A DNA stretch of 64,000 nt from Pollenia angustigena (Eukaryota; Arthropoda; Insecta; Diptera; Polleniidae): NCBI GenBank assembly GCA_930367215.1, contig OV884060.1, forward strand, positions 96,744,151 to 96,808,150. Reading direction: 5' to 3'. Positions 1-10,057 of the stretch are shown in pieces. Position 1 is the stretch's first letter, and every line of letters begins with the position of its first letter. The notes beneath the pieces were generated by a model. The model ran no database searches. It saw nothing but the letters and a program-made list of their open reading frames with translations, and was not told the origin of the DNA. The position numbers and the translations under genes are program-made.

Positions 1-1
1 T

Positions 2-1465
2 GATAAGGGACTGGGAGTTAATCCGGGGAAGACGGAGCTGGTTCTTTTCACTAGGAGGTACAGGGTGGAGGATTTTAGGCTACCGGTACTAGGAGGAGTG
101 GAGCTTAGACTATCTGATAGTGCTAAGTATCTGGGAGTTTTTCTGGACAGCAAGCTGTTATGGGGAAGGAATACTCAGGAGAGACTTAAGAGGGGTCTCA
201 ATGCCTACTATGCTTGCAGATCATCGATAGGTAGGAGTTGGGGACTCCGGCCGTCAGTGGTGGGATGGCTGTACACTTCGGTGGTTAGACCCATTCTTAC
301 GTATGGATGCTGTGTTTGGTGGGAGACATTGAGATTGGCTAGTCGTAGGAACCTTCTTTCTAAGGCTCAGAGGTGTGCTTCAATGGGCATGACAGGTGCC
401 ATGAGGAGTACTCCTCAGGCGGCCCTGGATGTCATTCTACATCTTCTGCCTATTGAGCAGTATGTGATGGGAATGGCGGCCAGGAGTATTCTTAGACTGA
501 GGGAATTAGGACTGATGGGGAATGTCACTCAGGGTCACTCACGGATCCTGAGTGAGATTGAGGCGTGTGGCTATTGCCTGGGACCTCCCGGATCCACTAA
601 TTATGTGGGCACTAAGGTGGATTTTGGGCGGCTGCCGGAGGTAAAAGTTCCTTCTAGGGAGAGCTGGTCAGGTAGGGGCAGATTATTTAGTGGATTTGCT
701 ATTTTCACTGATGGCTCCAAGATGAGGGGCACGGGTGCGGGGGTCTACATTGAGGATCTGAACATCAGAAGGTCATATAGGCTTCCTGACGACTGCAGTG
801 TTTTTCAGGCGGAGGTTCTGGGGGTCTTGAGGGCCGTGGAACTGATAAGGGACAACATTGATAGGGGCTCGGAGGTCTCTATATATGTGGACAGCCAGGC
901 GGCTCTTATGGCCGTAAGGGGCTGTTATGTGAACTCCAAGCTGGTTGATGATTGTAGGAAGGCTCTTGGAGCAGTCTTAGGGGAGTATTTGCTAAGGTTG
1001 TGCTGGGTGCCGGGTCACTGCGACATAGTCGTCAATGAGGTTGCTGATGGGTTGGCGAGACAGGGCTCAGAGATGGAGGATCCTAACTCTTTGGAGGCGG
1101 TTAGGCCTCCAATGGCATTCTATTTTGGAAGAATCAGGGAATGGATTGTGGGCGCGACCAATCGGGCCTGGGGGAACCGAACGGACTGTCGGGTATCACG
1201 GACGCTGTGGCCGGTGCTTAGTAAGTCCGATTCGGTTTTGCTGCTGGGCAGGAGTAGGGTCTGCGTTAGGACCATGATAGGAATGATCACGGGCCACTGT
1301 ATGATAGGCAGGATGGCGGTGAGGATGGGATCCGATTTGTCGGATATGTGCAGGTTGTGTGAGGACCCTGAGGAGTTGGAGATGGTGGAGCACATTCTGT
1401 GCCACTGTCCCAGGTACAGGGCAGCAGACGGAGGTGGCTGGGCAGTAGATTCCTGGGCGAATTAG
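2..1465 (+). CDS. Non-LTR retrotransposon ORF2, C-terminal part: RT end, RNase H, zinc motif
   Basis: The frame is open from base 2, so the coding region starts upstream of the window; the GTG at 65 is not a real start. The first ~100 codons are the end of a reverse transcriptase (VNPGKTELVLFTRR at the edge, then YLGVFLD near nt 128). An RNase H domain follows at about nt 695-1075 with all four acidic residues in place: D in FTDGS (near nt 710), E in FQAE (near nt 812), D in VDSQ (near nt 890) and D in ADGLAR (near nt 1046). Near nt 1350-1415 a C-x2-C...H-x4-C cluster (CRLC...HILCHC) is the usual C-terminal zinc-binding motif. It ends at TAG 1463-1465. No frameshift is visible. The intact RNase H tetrad suggests a fairly recent copy. 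In this family the protein reverse-transcribes its own mRNA at a nicked target and removes RNA from the hybrid. Confidence 0.85.
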   Translation, partial: DKGLGVNPGKTELVLFTRRYRVEDFRLPVLGGVELRLSDSAKYLGVFLDSKLLWGRNTQERLKRGLNAYYACRSSIGRSWGLRPSVVGWLYTSVVRPILTYGCCVWWETLRLASRRNLLSKAQRCASMGMTGAMRSTPQAALDVILHLLPIEQYVMGMAARSILRLRELGLMGNVTQGHSRILSEIEACGYCLGPPGSTNYVGTKVDFGRLPEVKVPSRESWSGRGRLFSGFAIFTDGSKMRGTGAGVYIEDLNIRRSYRLPDDCSVFQAEVLGVLRAVELIRDNIDRGSEVSIYVDSQAALMAVRGCYVNSKLVDDCRKALGAVLGEYLLRLCWVPGHCDIVVNEVADGLARQGSEMEDPNSLEAVRPPMAFYFGRIREWIVGATNRAWGNRTDCRVSRTLWPVLSKSDSVLLLGRSRVCVRTMIGMITGHCMIGRMAVRMGSDLSDMCRLCEDPEELEMVEHILCHCPRYRAADGGGWAVDSWAN

Positions 1466-1716
1466 GGGATGTCTCGGGTTGCGGACTCGAGAATCTGATA
1501 GGATTCGTAATGGGGATGGCCTGGCTGCGCGAGAGTAGACTGGGTGCTGGACGCACGTAGGGCGTATTTGGTTGAGTAGGATTTCTCTCGGGTTTGGTCC
1601 GAAACCTTCTTTGCTATTTATCTTATGCTTTCTCTGTTTATTTAACTAACTTTCTATCTCCCTAGGGCAATCTCTGAATAAGGCATCACAATGGACCATA
1701 TTGGTCTCTGGGTGAA

Positions 1717-1738
1717 GGTGTGAAGGAGACTTCACACC
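1717..1738 (+). other. Perfect stem-loop just upstream of the retrotransposon tail
   Basis: GGTGTGAAG (1717-1725), loop GAGA, CTTCACACC (1730-1738): a perfect 9-bp stem with a GNRA-class tetraloop, ending 8-9 nt before the TACC tail begins. Non-LTR reverse transcriptases commonly recognise a 3' UTR stem-loop near the tail for target-primed reverse transcription. The structure is seen directly; its recognition role is inferred. Confidence 0.6.
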
Positions 1739-1762
1739 GGCCTTTCTACCTACCTACCTACC

Positions 1763-1945
1763 TACGGCCCTCCAGGTTCTGGTAAAACTCTCTTGGCTCG
1801 TGCTTCTCAAGCAAAATTCACACTGGTGCAAATGTTTATTGGTGATGGTGCCGAATTAGCCATTATATTTTGTACAAAATGTTTCGACTCTGAGAAAGCC
1901 GGCGATCGTGAAGTTAAACGAACTATGCTGGAGCTTAGTTTGTTA
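1763..1945 (+). pseudogene. Fragment of 26S proteasome ATPase subunit Rpt5 (PSMC3/Tbp-1-like)
   Basis: Starting at the codon TAC 1763-1765 the frame reads [14 protein letters not shown], the Walker A region of a proteasomal AAA ATPase. It continues in the same frame with [25 protein letters not shown] and RTMLEL. The [10 protein letters not shown] and [18 protein letters not shown] blocks are diagnostic of Rpt5 rather than the other five Rpt subunits. Compared with the family, segments after Walker A, after GDGA and across Walker B (the IDELDAIG region) are missing, so the fragment cannot be an active ATPase. The deletions keep the frame open. After codon ~60 similarity stops, and the frame runs to a stop at 2021-2023 through low-complexity AT-rich sequence. 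The non-LTR tail abuts it exactly, so the retrotransposon may have landed in it. Identity comes from recognised motifs; no search was run. Confidence 0.75.
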
Positions 1946-2111
1946 AAGAGCAAACCGAAAATGATATATTATCTATTAAAGAAACATAATGAATATTTTG
2001 CTTATATCTATAATTATTTATAATTTTTTAATTAAAATATATTTATTTGCAATTCGGTAATCGTTTTAAATTTTATGGATTAAAAGGCAGAATGCGATAG
2101 AACACATTGCG

Positions 2112-3128
2112 CAGAAAAAATTATTGCCGAATTATTTTCAAACAAACGCTTGTTTGAAAATTTTTTTGATTTCTACAATTTTTTTACTGATTCAATTAAT
2201 ATTTTTGTTTGATTTTTTTTTAAACAACAAAAATGTGAACAACTATTCAAAAATCTAATATACGCGTTATTGGTTTCAAGTTTTCATAATTTTGTATGCA
2301 ATATTTACCGCCCTTAATGTTGTCGTTGTTTTGCATTTTTTATTTGATCGTAAGCAACACTTCTTTATGTGAAATATAAGAACTACAACAAAAAACACAT
2401 GCAGTCTATTTTTGGACGCTTTAAAAAAGTACAGCAATAAGAAAAATTATAAAATAGCGTGACGAGGTTTGTTGTAAAAAAACAACAAAACAAAAACAGG
2501 TAAAAAAACGATTCACCCTTTTTAAACAACAACAACATTATAAGAAACAAAATAATTTTTTGGTTTGTTTGACGTTGGTAAAAAAACCAAATCCCGTATT
2601 CAATTTTTTCAAACTGTTTACTTAAACACATCAAATACAAAAAGAGAATGATGAACAAAAACATATCGAGTCGATCTGCCGCCGTTTTTGGTTACATTTC
2701 ATAAGCAAAGGAAAGGATGCAGGATAAGCAATGGAAAGGATGCAGCAATAGTGAGTGTGTGGATTGTGTGGATAAATAAGACTTCATTCAAAAATTATTC
2801 CAACAAAAAAATGTGTCTCAAAGCCAGCCGGCCGCTCTGCTCTGCTTCATATTCTCCAACAGTGCTTGCTTGTGTGCGCGTCATTGCTTGTGCAAAATTT
2901 TTTTTGTTTAATTCAGCAAAATTATTTGTTTGAAATTTATATGAATTTCAGTAAACTTTTTGTTTGATTCAGTTAAATTATTTGTTTGAAAAAATCGGTG
3001 TTTTTTTCAATAAACAAAATGCAAATAAATTGTTTGAATATGCGAATTTGTTTATAGGACCGATTTCAGACAAAAAATTGTTTGGTTCTACAAATTTTTT
3101 GTTTGAATTGGAAAAATAATTTTTTCTG
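2112..3128 (+). mobile_element. ~1 kb TIR repeat, copy 1 (non-autonomous DNA transposon-like)
   Basis: Both ends carry CAGAAAAAATTATT in inverted orientation (2112-2125 and the complement at 3115-3128). The interior is AT-rich with many TTGTTTGA/TCAAACAA words clustered in the last ~240 bp and an inverted pair just inside the left end (TTTTCAAACAA ... TTGTTTGAAAA). Two other copies in this window (6446-7461, and an inverted copy interrupted by a Jockey element at 38113-43799) share the same ends and order of blocks. No transposase frame was found; short ORFs are not conserved between copies. Flanks of this copy show no clear target duplication. Confidence 0.8.
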
Positions 3129-3235
3129 GTATACATGAAAGCACACCGATCATTGCGTAGACCAAAATTCGTCGTGCGTAACGAACTCTGCAATAGGTTT
3201 ATTTCTATTTCTTACGCAGACGAAGGACAAAAAAA

Positions 3236-3780
3236 TTAAGAAAGAGACACGCAGCATGATAGCAAAGTCTAATATTTATTAAAAATCGTGAAATCTGTAA
3301 AGAATCACAGGGAAAAATCGGTTCTATTGCGAACTTGGCTAAAATTCGCAAAAAATTGCAAACTTCTAAACAAATACTAAAATTTATTTGAAATCGCTAA
3401 ATAAGTGAGAAAATACAAAATGTCGAAAAATAACAAAAAAAAAAAAAAAAAAAAAGCCAAAATGGCGCAAATTCGCGAAAAAAAATTTATATATCAAAAA
3501 GCCATACAATTGATTAAAAGTCCTTAAACTATAAGGAATGGCAAAAATTATTTAAAAATTGCTAAAATAGGGAAAATTCGAAAAAATTTGCTAACAGCGG
3601 CATGATATCAAAGTCTACTATTTATTATAAATCGTTTAAGCTGTAAAGAATCAGAAAACTTACAGGAACAAATCGCGAACATGGCTGAAATTCGCGAAAA
3701 ATTGCAAAATTTGAAACAAACCCAAAAACTAATTTGAGACCGCTAAATCGAAATGCAGAACACAAAAAATGAAGTAATCC
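3236..3780. repeat. Degenerate tandem repeat, AT-rich
   Basis: Blocks beginning GCATGATA(G/T)CAAAGTCTA at about 3254 and 3600 are followed in the same order by TATTTATTA.AAATCGT, CTGTAAAGAATCA, GCTGAAATTCGC-like and GAAA.TTGCAAA-like words. A weaker related block near 3466 repeats GGCGCAAATTCGCGAAAAA. These look like two or three diverged copies of a ~180-350 bp unit, with an A-run at 3434-3454. Nothing coding is visible. Confidence 0.5.
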
Positions 3781-4702
3781 ACTTTCGAGAGGATTCGGAT
3801 TCTAGAACACACTCGATTAACAGTTTTTTTTTAATTTTTTTGATGAAATAGGGTTAACCTATGATTTGGTAAATGTAAATAAACAAATAAATTACAAAGA
3901 AATATTAATAAAATTTATTGCTAGTTTAAAAAGATGAAAATGGATGCTGTAAAATTATTAAAGAATCCAGCGTCTAAGGTATTAATTTTAAAAAATTAAC
4001 AAAAAAAAAATTTAAGTCACATTCACGCACTTATTGTGTCTCATTTGACGAACTTACGCAACGAATTCTTGCTGACGAATTCGTCGTACTATGCGAAGTT
4101 CGTCGTTCGTGCCAGTTGTGTTTATACCATATAACACATTCGAAACTAATGTAAAAAAATACAAATACAAATTTGGTACCTTTACGAAATTCGAACACTT
4201 AATGTACTTACAAAAGTGCACAATATATATTTAATTAAAATCTGTTTAATATTTTCGGAGTTATAAGCATTCAAATTTGTTACTAACACATATACAGAAC
4301 ACATACATATGTAAATACAAAATTTGCTTTTTTCAATTATCATTCGATTTTCGACATATTTTAGAAACCAGTTTTCGAATACATATTTCGACTATATAAA
4401 TACAGGAAATAATTTTTTTTTTTTACTTTTCTGTGCTGCATGTGATAATTTTTAAATTTTCTATAATATTGAATTTGGAAACATAATATTATAGGTGCAG
4501 GGTCCTGATTGAATGAGAACATATAAGATGAAATATGTTGGTACTTTTTGTTTTTCATCTGGTACTTTTTTTAATTTTTGGTAATATTCGACCTACATAA
4601 AGATAAAATTAAACTTTAAACTGGATGAATAGGAACATGTAAGTGGAGCTTTTTCGTTCTTTGGTACTTTGATTAGTTTTCGTTAACATTAGACATACAG
4701 GG
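3781..4702. other. AT-rich stretch with no recognisable gene
   Basis: No coding frame with recognisable content on either strand. A weakly repeated block occurs around 4480, 4605, 4916 and 5207 (variants of AAATTAAACAT...GTCCTGAGT.GATGA followed by TGGTACTTTTT.GTTTTTC), so part of the 4.45-5.25 kb stretch is a very diverged tandem repeat split by the MITE at 4703-4902. Confidence 0.4.
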
Positions 4703-4902
4703 GTGTGCTGGAAATCGAAAACGTAAAACGCAAGAATTTGGAAGTGGTTTTTAATACACTTTTAATCACATTTTTATAATTTTTGTTATAAAATTCTGAA
4801 ATATTTGTATAATATTTGTCATTAAGTTCTTTTATTACAGAAATCTTATTATTAATCGACTTTTAAAATTCTTGCGTTTTACGTTTTCGATTTCCAGCAC
4901 AC
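4703..4902. mobile_element. 200-bp MITE with perfect 36-bp terminal inverted repeats
   Basis: Positions 4703-4738 (starting GTGTGCTGGAAATCG) are the exact reverse complement of 4867-4902 (ending CGATTTCCAGCACAC), separated by ~128 bp of AT-rich DNA. The size, perfect TIRs and lack of coding potential fit a MITE. The flanking bases do not give an unambiguous target duplication. Confidence 0.75.
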
Positions 4903-5253
4903 TCCGGATAGAAAAATTAAACATGCAATGTCCTGAGTGGATGACAATTAATAATCTATTTTTGATACTTTTTCGTTTTTCAATTGATATTTTCTGATAT
5001 TTTTTATATTGAACTTACAAAATAAAATTAAATCATATGGAAGATAAAATATGAGACGGAGTCCCTCGCCAAATGGATCCACTAAGACGGGAAAAAATAG
5101 ATGCTCGAAACATGTAAATTCATACATACTTAGATGGACTATGTTTTCTTCTTATGTACATAAAAATTTATGGTCGAATTTTGACCATAAGGCGAACACT
5201 AGTAAAATTAAACATTCAAGGTCCTGAGTTGGATTTTCAGTCCATTAATTCTT

Positions 5254-5269
5254 GTTCGATTAATCGAAC
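5254..5269. repeat. 16-bp perfect palindrome with a second partial copy
   Basis: GTTCGATTAATCGAAC reads the same on both strands. The half GATTAATCGAACAAT recurs at about 5347-5361, and TGTTCGAATAATT-like words lie between. It could be part of a decayed TIR element; function unknown. Confidence 0.5.
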
Positions 5270-5532
5270 CATTTTAGAAGACTTATTGTTCGAATAATTT
5301 AAAATTGCTAATTTCGATTAAAGGATAAATTGAAGAATTTATACCGATTAATCGAACAATAATAATATATAGTATTTCTGTTAGATGTATAATTTTTTTA
5401 AAGTTTCAAGTCGAATAAACTAACCACATGTATGTGTCCACTGGAAAAAAAAAACAGTCATGTTTAGTGAATAATTTACCTTATATTTTTGTTAAACTTT
5501 TTTAACAAAATTTAATAATTCATTTCATATTC

Positions 5533-5711
5533 CGGGTGTATTTTAGAAATCGAAATTAAGTGAAATTGAAATCGAACGATAATTCAAATTTAAAAAAATT
5601 ACCTAGTTTTCCTGGTTTTAAGTGTCGCTCTTTGAATATTTTTTTGAACTTTCATCGTTTTTAAAATTTGCTCGATTTTAAATCCACTTTTCTATTACTA
5701 GAACACGCCCG
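5533..5711. mobile_element. Possible ~180-bp MITE with imperfect terminal inverted repeats
   Basis: CGGGTGTATTTTAGAAATCG at 5533-5552 is imperfectly mirrored by the complement of GAACACGCCCG ending at 5711 (CGGGCGTGTTCTAGTAAT). The ends resemble those of the 4703-4902 MITE in containing a GTGT...GAAATCGA motif. This is suggestive only. Confidence 0.4.
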
Positions 5712-5975
5712 TTTTTTTTTTAACAAAAAAGTTCAAACGTTTCTCTTTTTAGAATGAGTTTGGTTTAAAATTGTGTTAATTGTTCGAAGGATAAATCTTA
5801 TGATGCTAAATGTAACAGTTGTCTAAAAATGTATTAACGCAAATGTTCTTCAACAACATTACTAATTTACCACTTACACAATGACTATAACACAGTACTT
5901 GAGCTACGAGTGTTCCAATGAATAAATATTTTAAAAAAGATACTTCGATCGATTCTCTAGAGGAAATTATTTGCA

Positions 5976-6210
5976 GAAGCATAGCAGAGGATGGAATGGC
6001 AGTGAAAAGTTTCAAAAAATTGACAATTTTTATTTCCTTCAATTTTTCAGAAATGACTTTATATACTACCAGACTATTATTTTGTATCTTCTTGTTACAT
6101 TTCACCTTAGCTATCCTTTGGATAGCAATCAAGTATATTGTATGTACATAAAAATTTACAATTATTAGACACCAGCAGAATGTAATGCATTTTCTGACCC
6201 GCTGCGGCCT
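5976..6210. repeat. Dispersed repeat, uninterrupted copy
   Basis: This stretch (TTCCTTCAATTTTTCAGAAA, ACTACCAGACTATTATTTTG, TAGACACCAGCAGAATGTAA) recurs downstream at 6405-6445 plus 7462-7600, where it is split by copy 2 of the 1 kb TIR repeat. It provides an empty-site reference for that insertion. Short ORFs on both strands here are not coding by any visible motif. Confidence 0.65.
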
Positions 6211-6445
6211 TCGTCAGCATTCTTTGTGTCACACTGAATAGTGATACCTTATAAATTGAATGTATTTAACTCAACAATTTTAACAAATGGAAACTGGGGA
6301 TTATTTCTTTTCATAAGTTACTTCATTATATTCAATATTTTTTTATATTCCGAATTTATTCTATGAGCTAAATTTTAGTTATGTATTTTATGAAGCTTTT
6401 TTGTAATAGTATTATTCCTTCAATTATTAGGAATGACTTTATACA

Positions 6446-7461
6446 CACAGAAAAAATTATTGCCGAATTATTTTCAAACAAACGCTTGTTTGAAAATTTT
6501 TTTAATTTCTACAAATATTTTTACTGATTCAATTAAAATTTTTGTTTGATTTTTATTTAACCAACAAAAATGTTGACAACCATTCAAAAATATAATACAC
6601 GCGTAATTGGTTTCAAGTTTTCATAATTTTGTATGAAATATTTAACGCTTTTTAATGTTGTCGTCTTTTTGAATTTTTTTATTTGATCGTAAGCAACACT
6701 TCCTAATGTGAAATATAAGAACTACAACAAAAAACACATACAGTCTATTTTTGGACACTTTAAAAAAGTACAACAGTAAAAAGAGATGAAGAGGTTTGAA
6801 GTAAAAAAAAAAAAAAAAAAAATAGCAGGTAAAAAAACGCTTCACTCTTTTTAAACAACAGAAACAACAACAACATTATAAGAAACAAAATAAATTTTTG
6901 GTTGGTGTCAAAGTTGGTTAAAAAAAACCAAAATCCCGTTTTCAATTTTTTCAAACTGTTTGCTTAAATACATCAAATACAAAAATATAATGATGACGAA
7001 AAACATATCGAGTCGGTCTGTCGCCGTTTTTGGGTTACATTTCTTCTTCATTAGCAAAGGAAAGGATACAGCAACAGTGAGTGATGACGAAAAACATTGT
7101 GTGTATAAAAAAAGAACTTCGTTCAAAAATTATTCCAACAAAAAAATGTGTCTCAAAGCCAGCCAGCCGCTCTGCTCTCTCTGCCATCATCTTCTAATAC
7201 AGTGCCTGCTTGTGTGCGCATCATTGCTTGTGCAAAAACGTGTTTTTTTTTTGATTTTGAAATTTAGTATATGAATTTCAGTAAACTTTTTGTTTGATTC
7301 AGTTAAATTATTTGTTTGAAAAAATCAGTGTTTTTTTTCAATAAACAAAATGCAAATAAATTGTTTGAATATGCGAATTTGTTTATAGGACCGATTTCAG
7401 ACAAAAAATTGTTTGATTCTACAAATTTTTTGTTTGAATTGGAAAAATAATTTTTTCTGTG
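6446..7461 (+). mobile_element. ~1 kb TIR repeat, copy 2, inserted in a dispersed repeat
   Basis: Ends CACAGAAAAAATTATT (6446-6461) and its inverse (7446-7461). The body is clearly homologous to 2112-3128 throughout. Flanks are TATACA on the left and CACTACCAG on the right; the uninterrupted relative reads TATACTACCAG, and another relative at 37472 reads TATACACTACCAG. The simplest reading is a 2-bp CA target duplication. The inverted third copy also has CA on both sides. Confidence 0.8.
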
Positions 7462-7820
7462 CACTACCAGACTATTATCTTGTATCTTCTTGTTACATTT
7501 TACTTTAGTTATCCTTTGGATAGCTATGAAGTATATTGTATGTACAGAAAAATTTACAATTATTAGACACCAGCAGAATGTAATGCATTTTCTGGCCCGC
7601 CACAAAATATGTATGCAGCGTTTGAAATTTAAAAATTCAATACCAATTTCTGTAGAAAGTTAGAACAAAATTATAAACTTTTTTTTTTTTCTTTCAATGT
7701 AATTTTTGTCGTTGCGTTTTACACAACTAAAGCTGGGATCACACGATTGCCGCAGTGCACCAATTTTCACACTTTTTAATAAACCAAACGTGTGACTGCA
7801 CAACCAATTGGCTCTTGAAC

Positions 7821-8301
7821 CACAGAATACACAGAACTGTAAAAAGTGACGTGTGAAAAAGGCCCAAATCAGTTGCGAGGGCAGCTTTCGAAGAAAGAGA
7901 CAGAAAGCTTTTTTTGGTAGTGAAGTGGCAAGGTGTAAAAACAGGCCGCAACAATCAACACAAATGGCGTGATCAAAACAAAAATAACAAAACACAAACC
8001 ACGTTAAACAAATGCATTAGTTCAACAAACGTTGTTTTTTGTGCAAAAAAATGTATTTAGTAATATTGTTTTGTGTTATAATGTTATTTACTTACTTAAA
8101 TATTATTTACTCGTGTTGTGGTGAACTTAAAAGTTAATTTTTACAACAGTTTTGTAAATAAATCTTAACTAAATAAATTTGTGTTCATTGTATTGCGGCA
8201 TAGAATATGATGAAAAGAGAAATGCAAAAGGGCAGCTTTCTTTGAAAGAGACAAAAAAAGCGCAAAATCTTCCGTCTCGTGACAGTTCTGTGTATTCTGT
8301 G
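7821..8301. mobile_element. hAT-like MITE, 481 bp, with 8-bp target duplication
   Basis: A perfect 20-bp TIR, CACAGAATACACAGAACTGT at 7821-7840 and its inverse at 8282-8301, is flanked by the 8-bp direct repeat TCTTGAAC (7813-7820 and 8302-8309). An 8-bp duplication with a CA-starting TIR fits the hAT superfamily. A subterminal direct repeat GGGCAGCTTTC...GAAAGAGACA occurs near both ends (about 7880 and 8232). No transposase frame is visible. Confidence 0.85.
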
Positions 8302-8494
8302 TCTTGAACCAATCGAGGACAATATTGTGCTTACTTTTACCAATCAAATGCAAGCCTGGTGCGGCAATCGTGTGACCGTTTGCTACGCAACCGCGCGTCA
8401 ATAAAAATAACAAAAATGCACCAATATTTATTGTCTTCTCGTGCGGCAATCAAACAACACAATACGCGCCAATATTTGCCTTATGTATACACCC

Positions 8495-8963
8495 AGAGAA
8501 AAAACATGTTTAAATATCCAACCAAACTATTTTAAAAGAACATTTTAAACATATTTTGTTTAATATAAGCATATTATTGTCAGTGATAACCATATTATGG
8601 CTAAAAAAGGCCTCCATCAAGAAGCCCCAACCATATTATTGTTGCCTCCAAACATGCTATGATCAATAATAACTAAAATTTGTTAAACAATTACAATATT
8701 ATGGTTGGTTTTCAACCATAGTATGTTGCTCTTGGAAAAGGGGAAAATACTATTGTAAATATCGAAACAAATTATTTTTATATTTAACCATAACATTTTT
8801 AGAGACAACCATAATATGATTGTGGGCTCTTGATGGAGGACTAAATTAACCATAATATGGTTGTCGCTGACAATTATATGGTTATATTAACCATAATATG
8901 TTTAAAATTTTCTTTTAAAATAGTTTGGTTGGAGGTGAACATATTTAAACATGTTTTTTCTCT
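8495..8963. mobile_element. Long-TIR palindromic element packed with CCATAATATGG-like words
   Basis: Left end AGAGAAAAAACATGTTTAAA and its inverse at the right end (to 8963) extend as ~60-bp imperfect TIRs that include CCAACCAAACTATTTTAAAA. The interior carries about nine variants of AACCATATTATGGTT spread across both halves (near 8586, 8629, 8693, 8716, 8789, 8811, 8851, 8886). No coding capacity. It sits inside the fragmented TTAA-type element. Confidence 0.75.
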
Positions 8964-9144
8964 ACGTGTATATTAAACATTTTAGTTTTTTTTATTAGTT
9001 TTTGCTATATGTACTATGTACATAGCTGTTAAGTGCGAATATTTTATTAAAGATATTTAGTATTATTTAATTTTTGGATTTTCATAAATTTTTCTTAAAA
9101 TATTTCAAATAAAACTATTCAACAAAAAATTGTATAGTAGATTA

Positions 9145-10057
9145 CTAGAGGTCTGCAAGAATAAATAAAAACCAATTTCAACACACTCATTTGTTTTTTA
9201 ACTACAATGTGTCGAGCACCCAATAATAAAGAAACAAATGAAAGAATAACCAAAGACAAAACGAATAAAAACTCATTCAATTCAGTCAACTCAAGTCAAA
9301 TGAATGAAATATTCATATATAATTTGAATGTAAAATTTCTGTACCTACACATTACGTACATATGTATGTGTAAGCTTAACTCTTAAGGCTAGATTACACT
9401 ATTATACTTTGTATTAATACATGTCAAAATCTCAAGTAATATGACAAAGTGTGATAGTGTGAATGCAAGTTGTCACGAAAATGACAAGCATTATGAAAAA
9501 AGTTTGACATCCCATACGACTTCATCGTTTTTTGAAAAATTTCTAAACAATAATACTTTTCATTGGATCAGGGTTGCATTTTTTTTCATGTGTGAGTGTT
9601 TATACTTTGTGTGATGGTGTGAACACAAACTGTCATGCTACATTAGATTTTTTGACAGTCGCAACAAAACGCATTAGATTTGTATCTCACAAAGTATTAT
9701 GGAATACGTAAAGCTTGTGAGATAGTGTAATCTAGGCTTTACAAATAAAAGAAGCCACAAGCTTACACACATATTATGTCAATGAATTCAAATAAATGTA
9801 TGGACATTCAATAATTCAAAAATTATTCGAATATTTTTTGTAAACTTGCTCTCTCTAACGGGTCATTCCACTGTTTTGTTATTTATGAATGACTTTCAAA
9901 TTCATTTACAGTAAACAAGTATTTTATTCAATTCATTCTCTCTTATTTTTGTATATGGTTTACTCCTTTCTTATATTTTTGAATGTTAAATATTTGAGTA
10001 AATGTTGTGCACTTTGAATAAAGGCAAACAAGTGAATTATTCAAAGCAGACCTCTAG
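9145..10057. mobile_element. TA-flanked TIR element (913 bp)
   Basis: CTAGAGGTCTGC at 9145-9156 and GCAGACCTCTAG at 10046-10057 form a perfect 12-bp TIR flanked by TA on both sides (9143-9144 and 10058-10059). A TA duplication is typical of Tc1/mariner-type transposition. The interior is AT-rich, has no recognisable transposase, and carries another MITE at 9387-9737. Confidence 0.7.
9387..9737. mobile_element. Nested 351-bp MITE, possibly TTAA-targeting
   Basis: GGCTAGATTACACTAT (9387-9402) matches the inverse of ATAGTGTAATCTAGGC (9722-9737) with one mismatch. The left flank is TTAA; the right flank is TTTA, one change from TTAA. Internally, TATACTTTGTGTGATGGTGTGA-type and GACAAAGTGTGATAGTGTGA-type blocks recur. 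Its TIR head resembles that of the 10085 element (TTAA, G, CTAG, GAT.ACAC). Confidence 0.65.

Larger units (their letters stand above)
1..1765 (+). mobile_element. 3' part of an RNase H-bearing non-LTR retrotransposon (LOA/I-like group)
   Basis: The window opens inside the element's ORF2 and continues through a ~270-nt 3' UTR to a short tandem TACC tail at about 1747-1765. Immediately after the tail the sequence changes to an unrelated host-gene fragment (Rpt5-like). The element is markedly richer in G and C than the AT-rich DNA around it. The domain order RT, RNase H, C-terminal zinc motif and a simple-repeat tail instead of poly(A) fit the RNase H-containing LOA/I group, but the clade is inferred from motif order alone. 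The 5' half lies outside the window. Confidence 0.8.

Noticed and set aside
1035..1556. Alternative-frame ORFs over the RNase H region
   Set aside because: Shadow frames of the real ORF2, which has the full catalytic tetrad.
2383..2933. ORFs on both strands inside the 1 kb repeat
   Set aside because: The equivalent positions in copies 2 and 3 are shifted or interrupted, so the frames are not conserved.
3130..4130. Possible TIR pair around TTCGTCGTGCGTAACGAACT (3168) and TTCGTCGTTCGTGCCAG (4103)
   Set aside because: Words are similar but do not align as inverted ends over more than a few bases.
6960..7274. 104-codon plus-strand frame in copy 2 of the 1 kb repeat
   Set aside because: Frame not maintained in the other copies; composition is that of the repeat.
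7660..8449. Minus-strand frames of 70-111 codons
   Set aside because: They span TIRs and insertion junctions of the hAT-like MITE and the TTAA element, so they are chance frames across element boundaries.
8495..8963. Serum-response-factor (CArG) enhancer
   Set aside because: Motif core has seven A/T bases between CC and GG, not six, and the positions follow the palindromic structure of the element; kept only as a finding.
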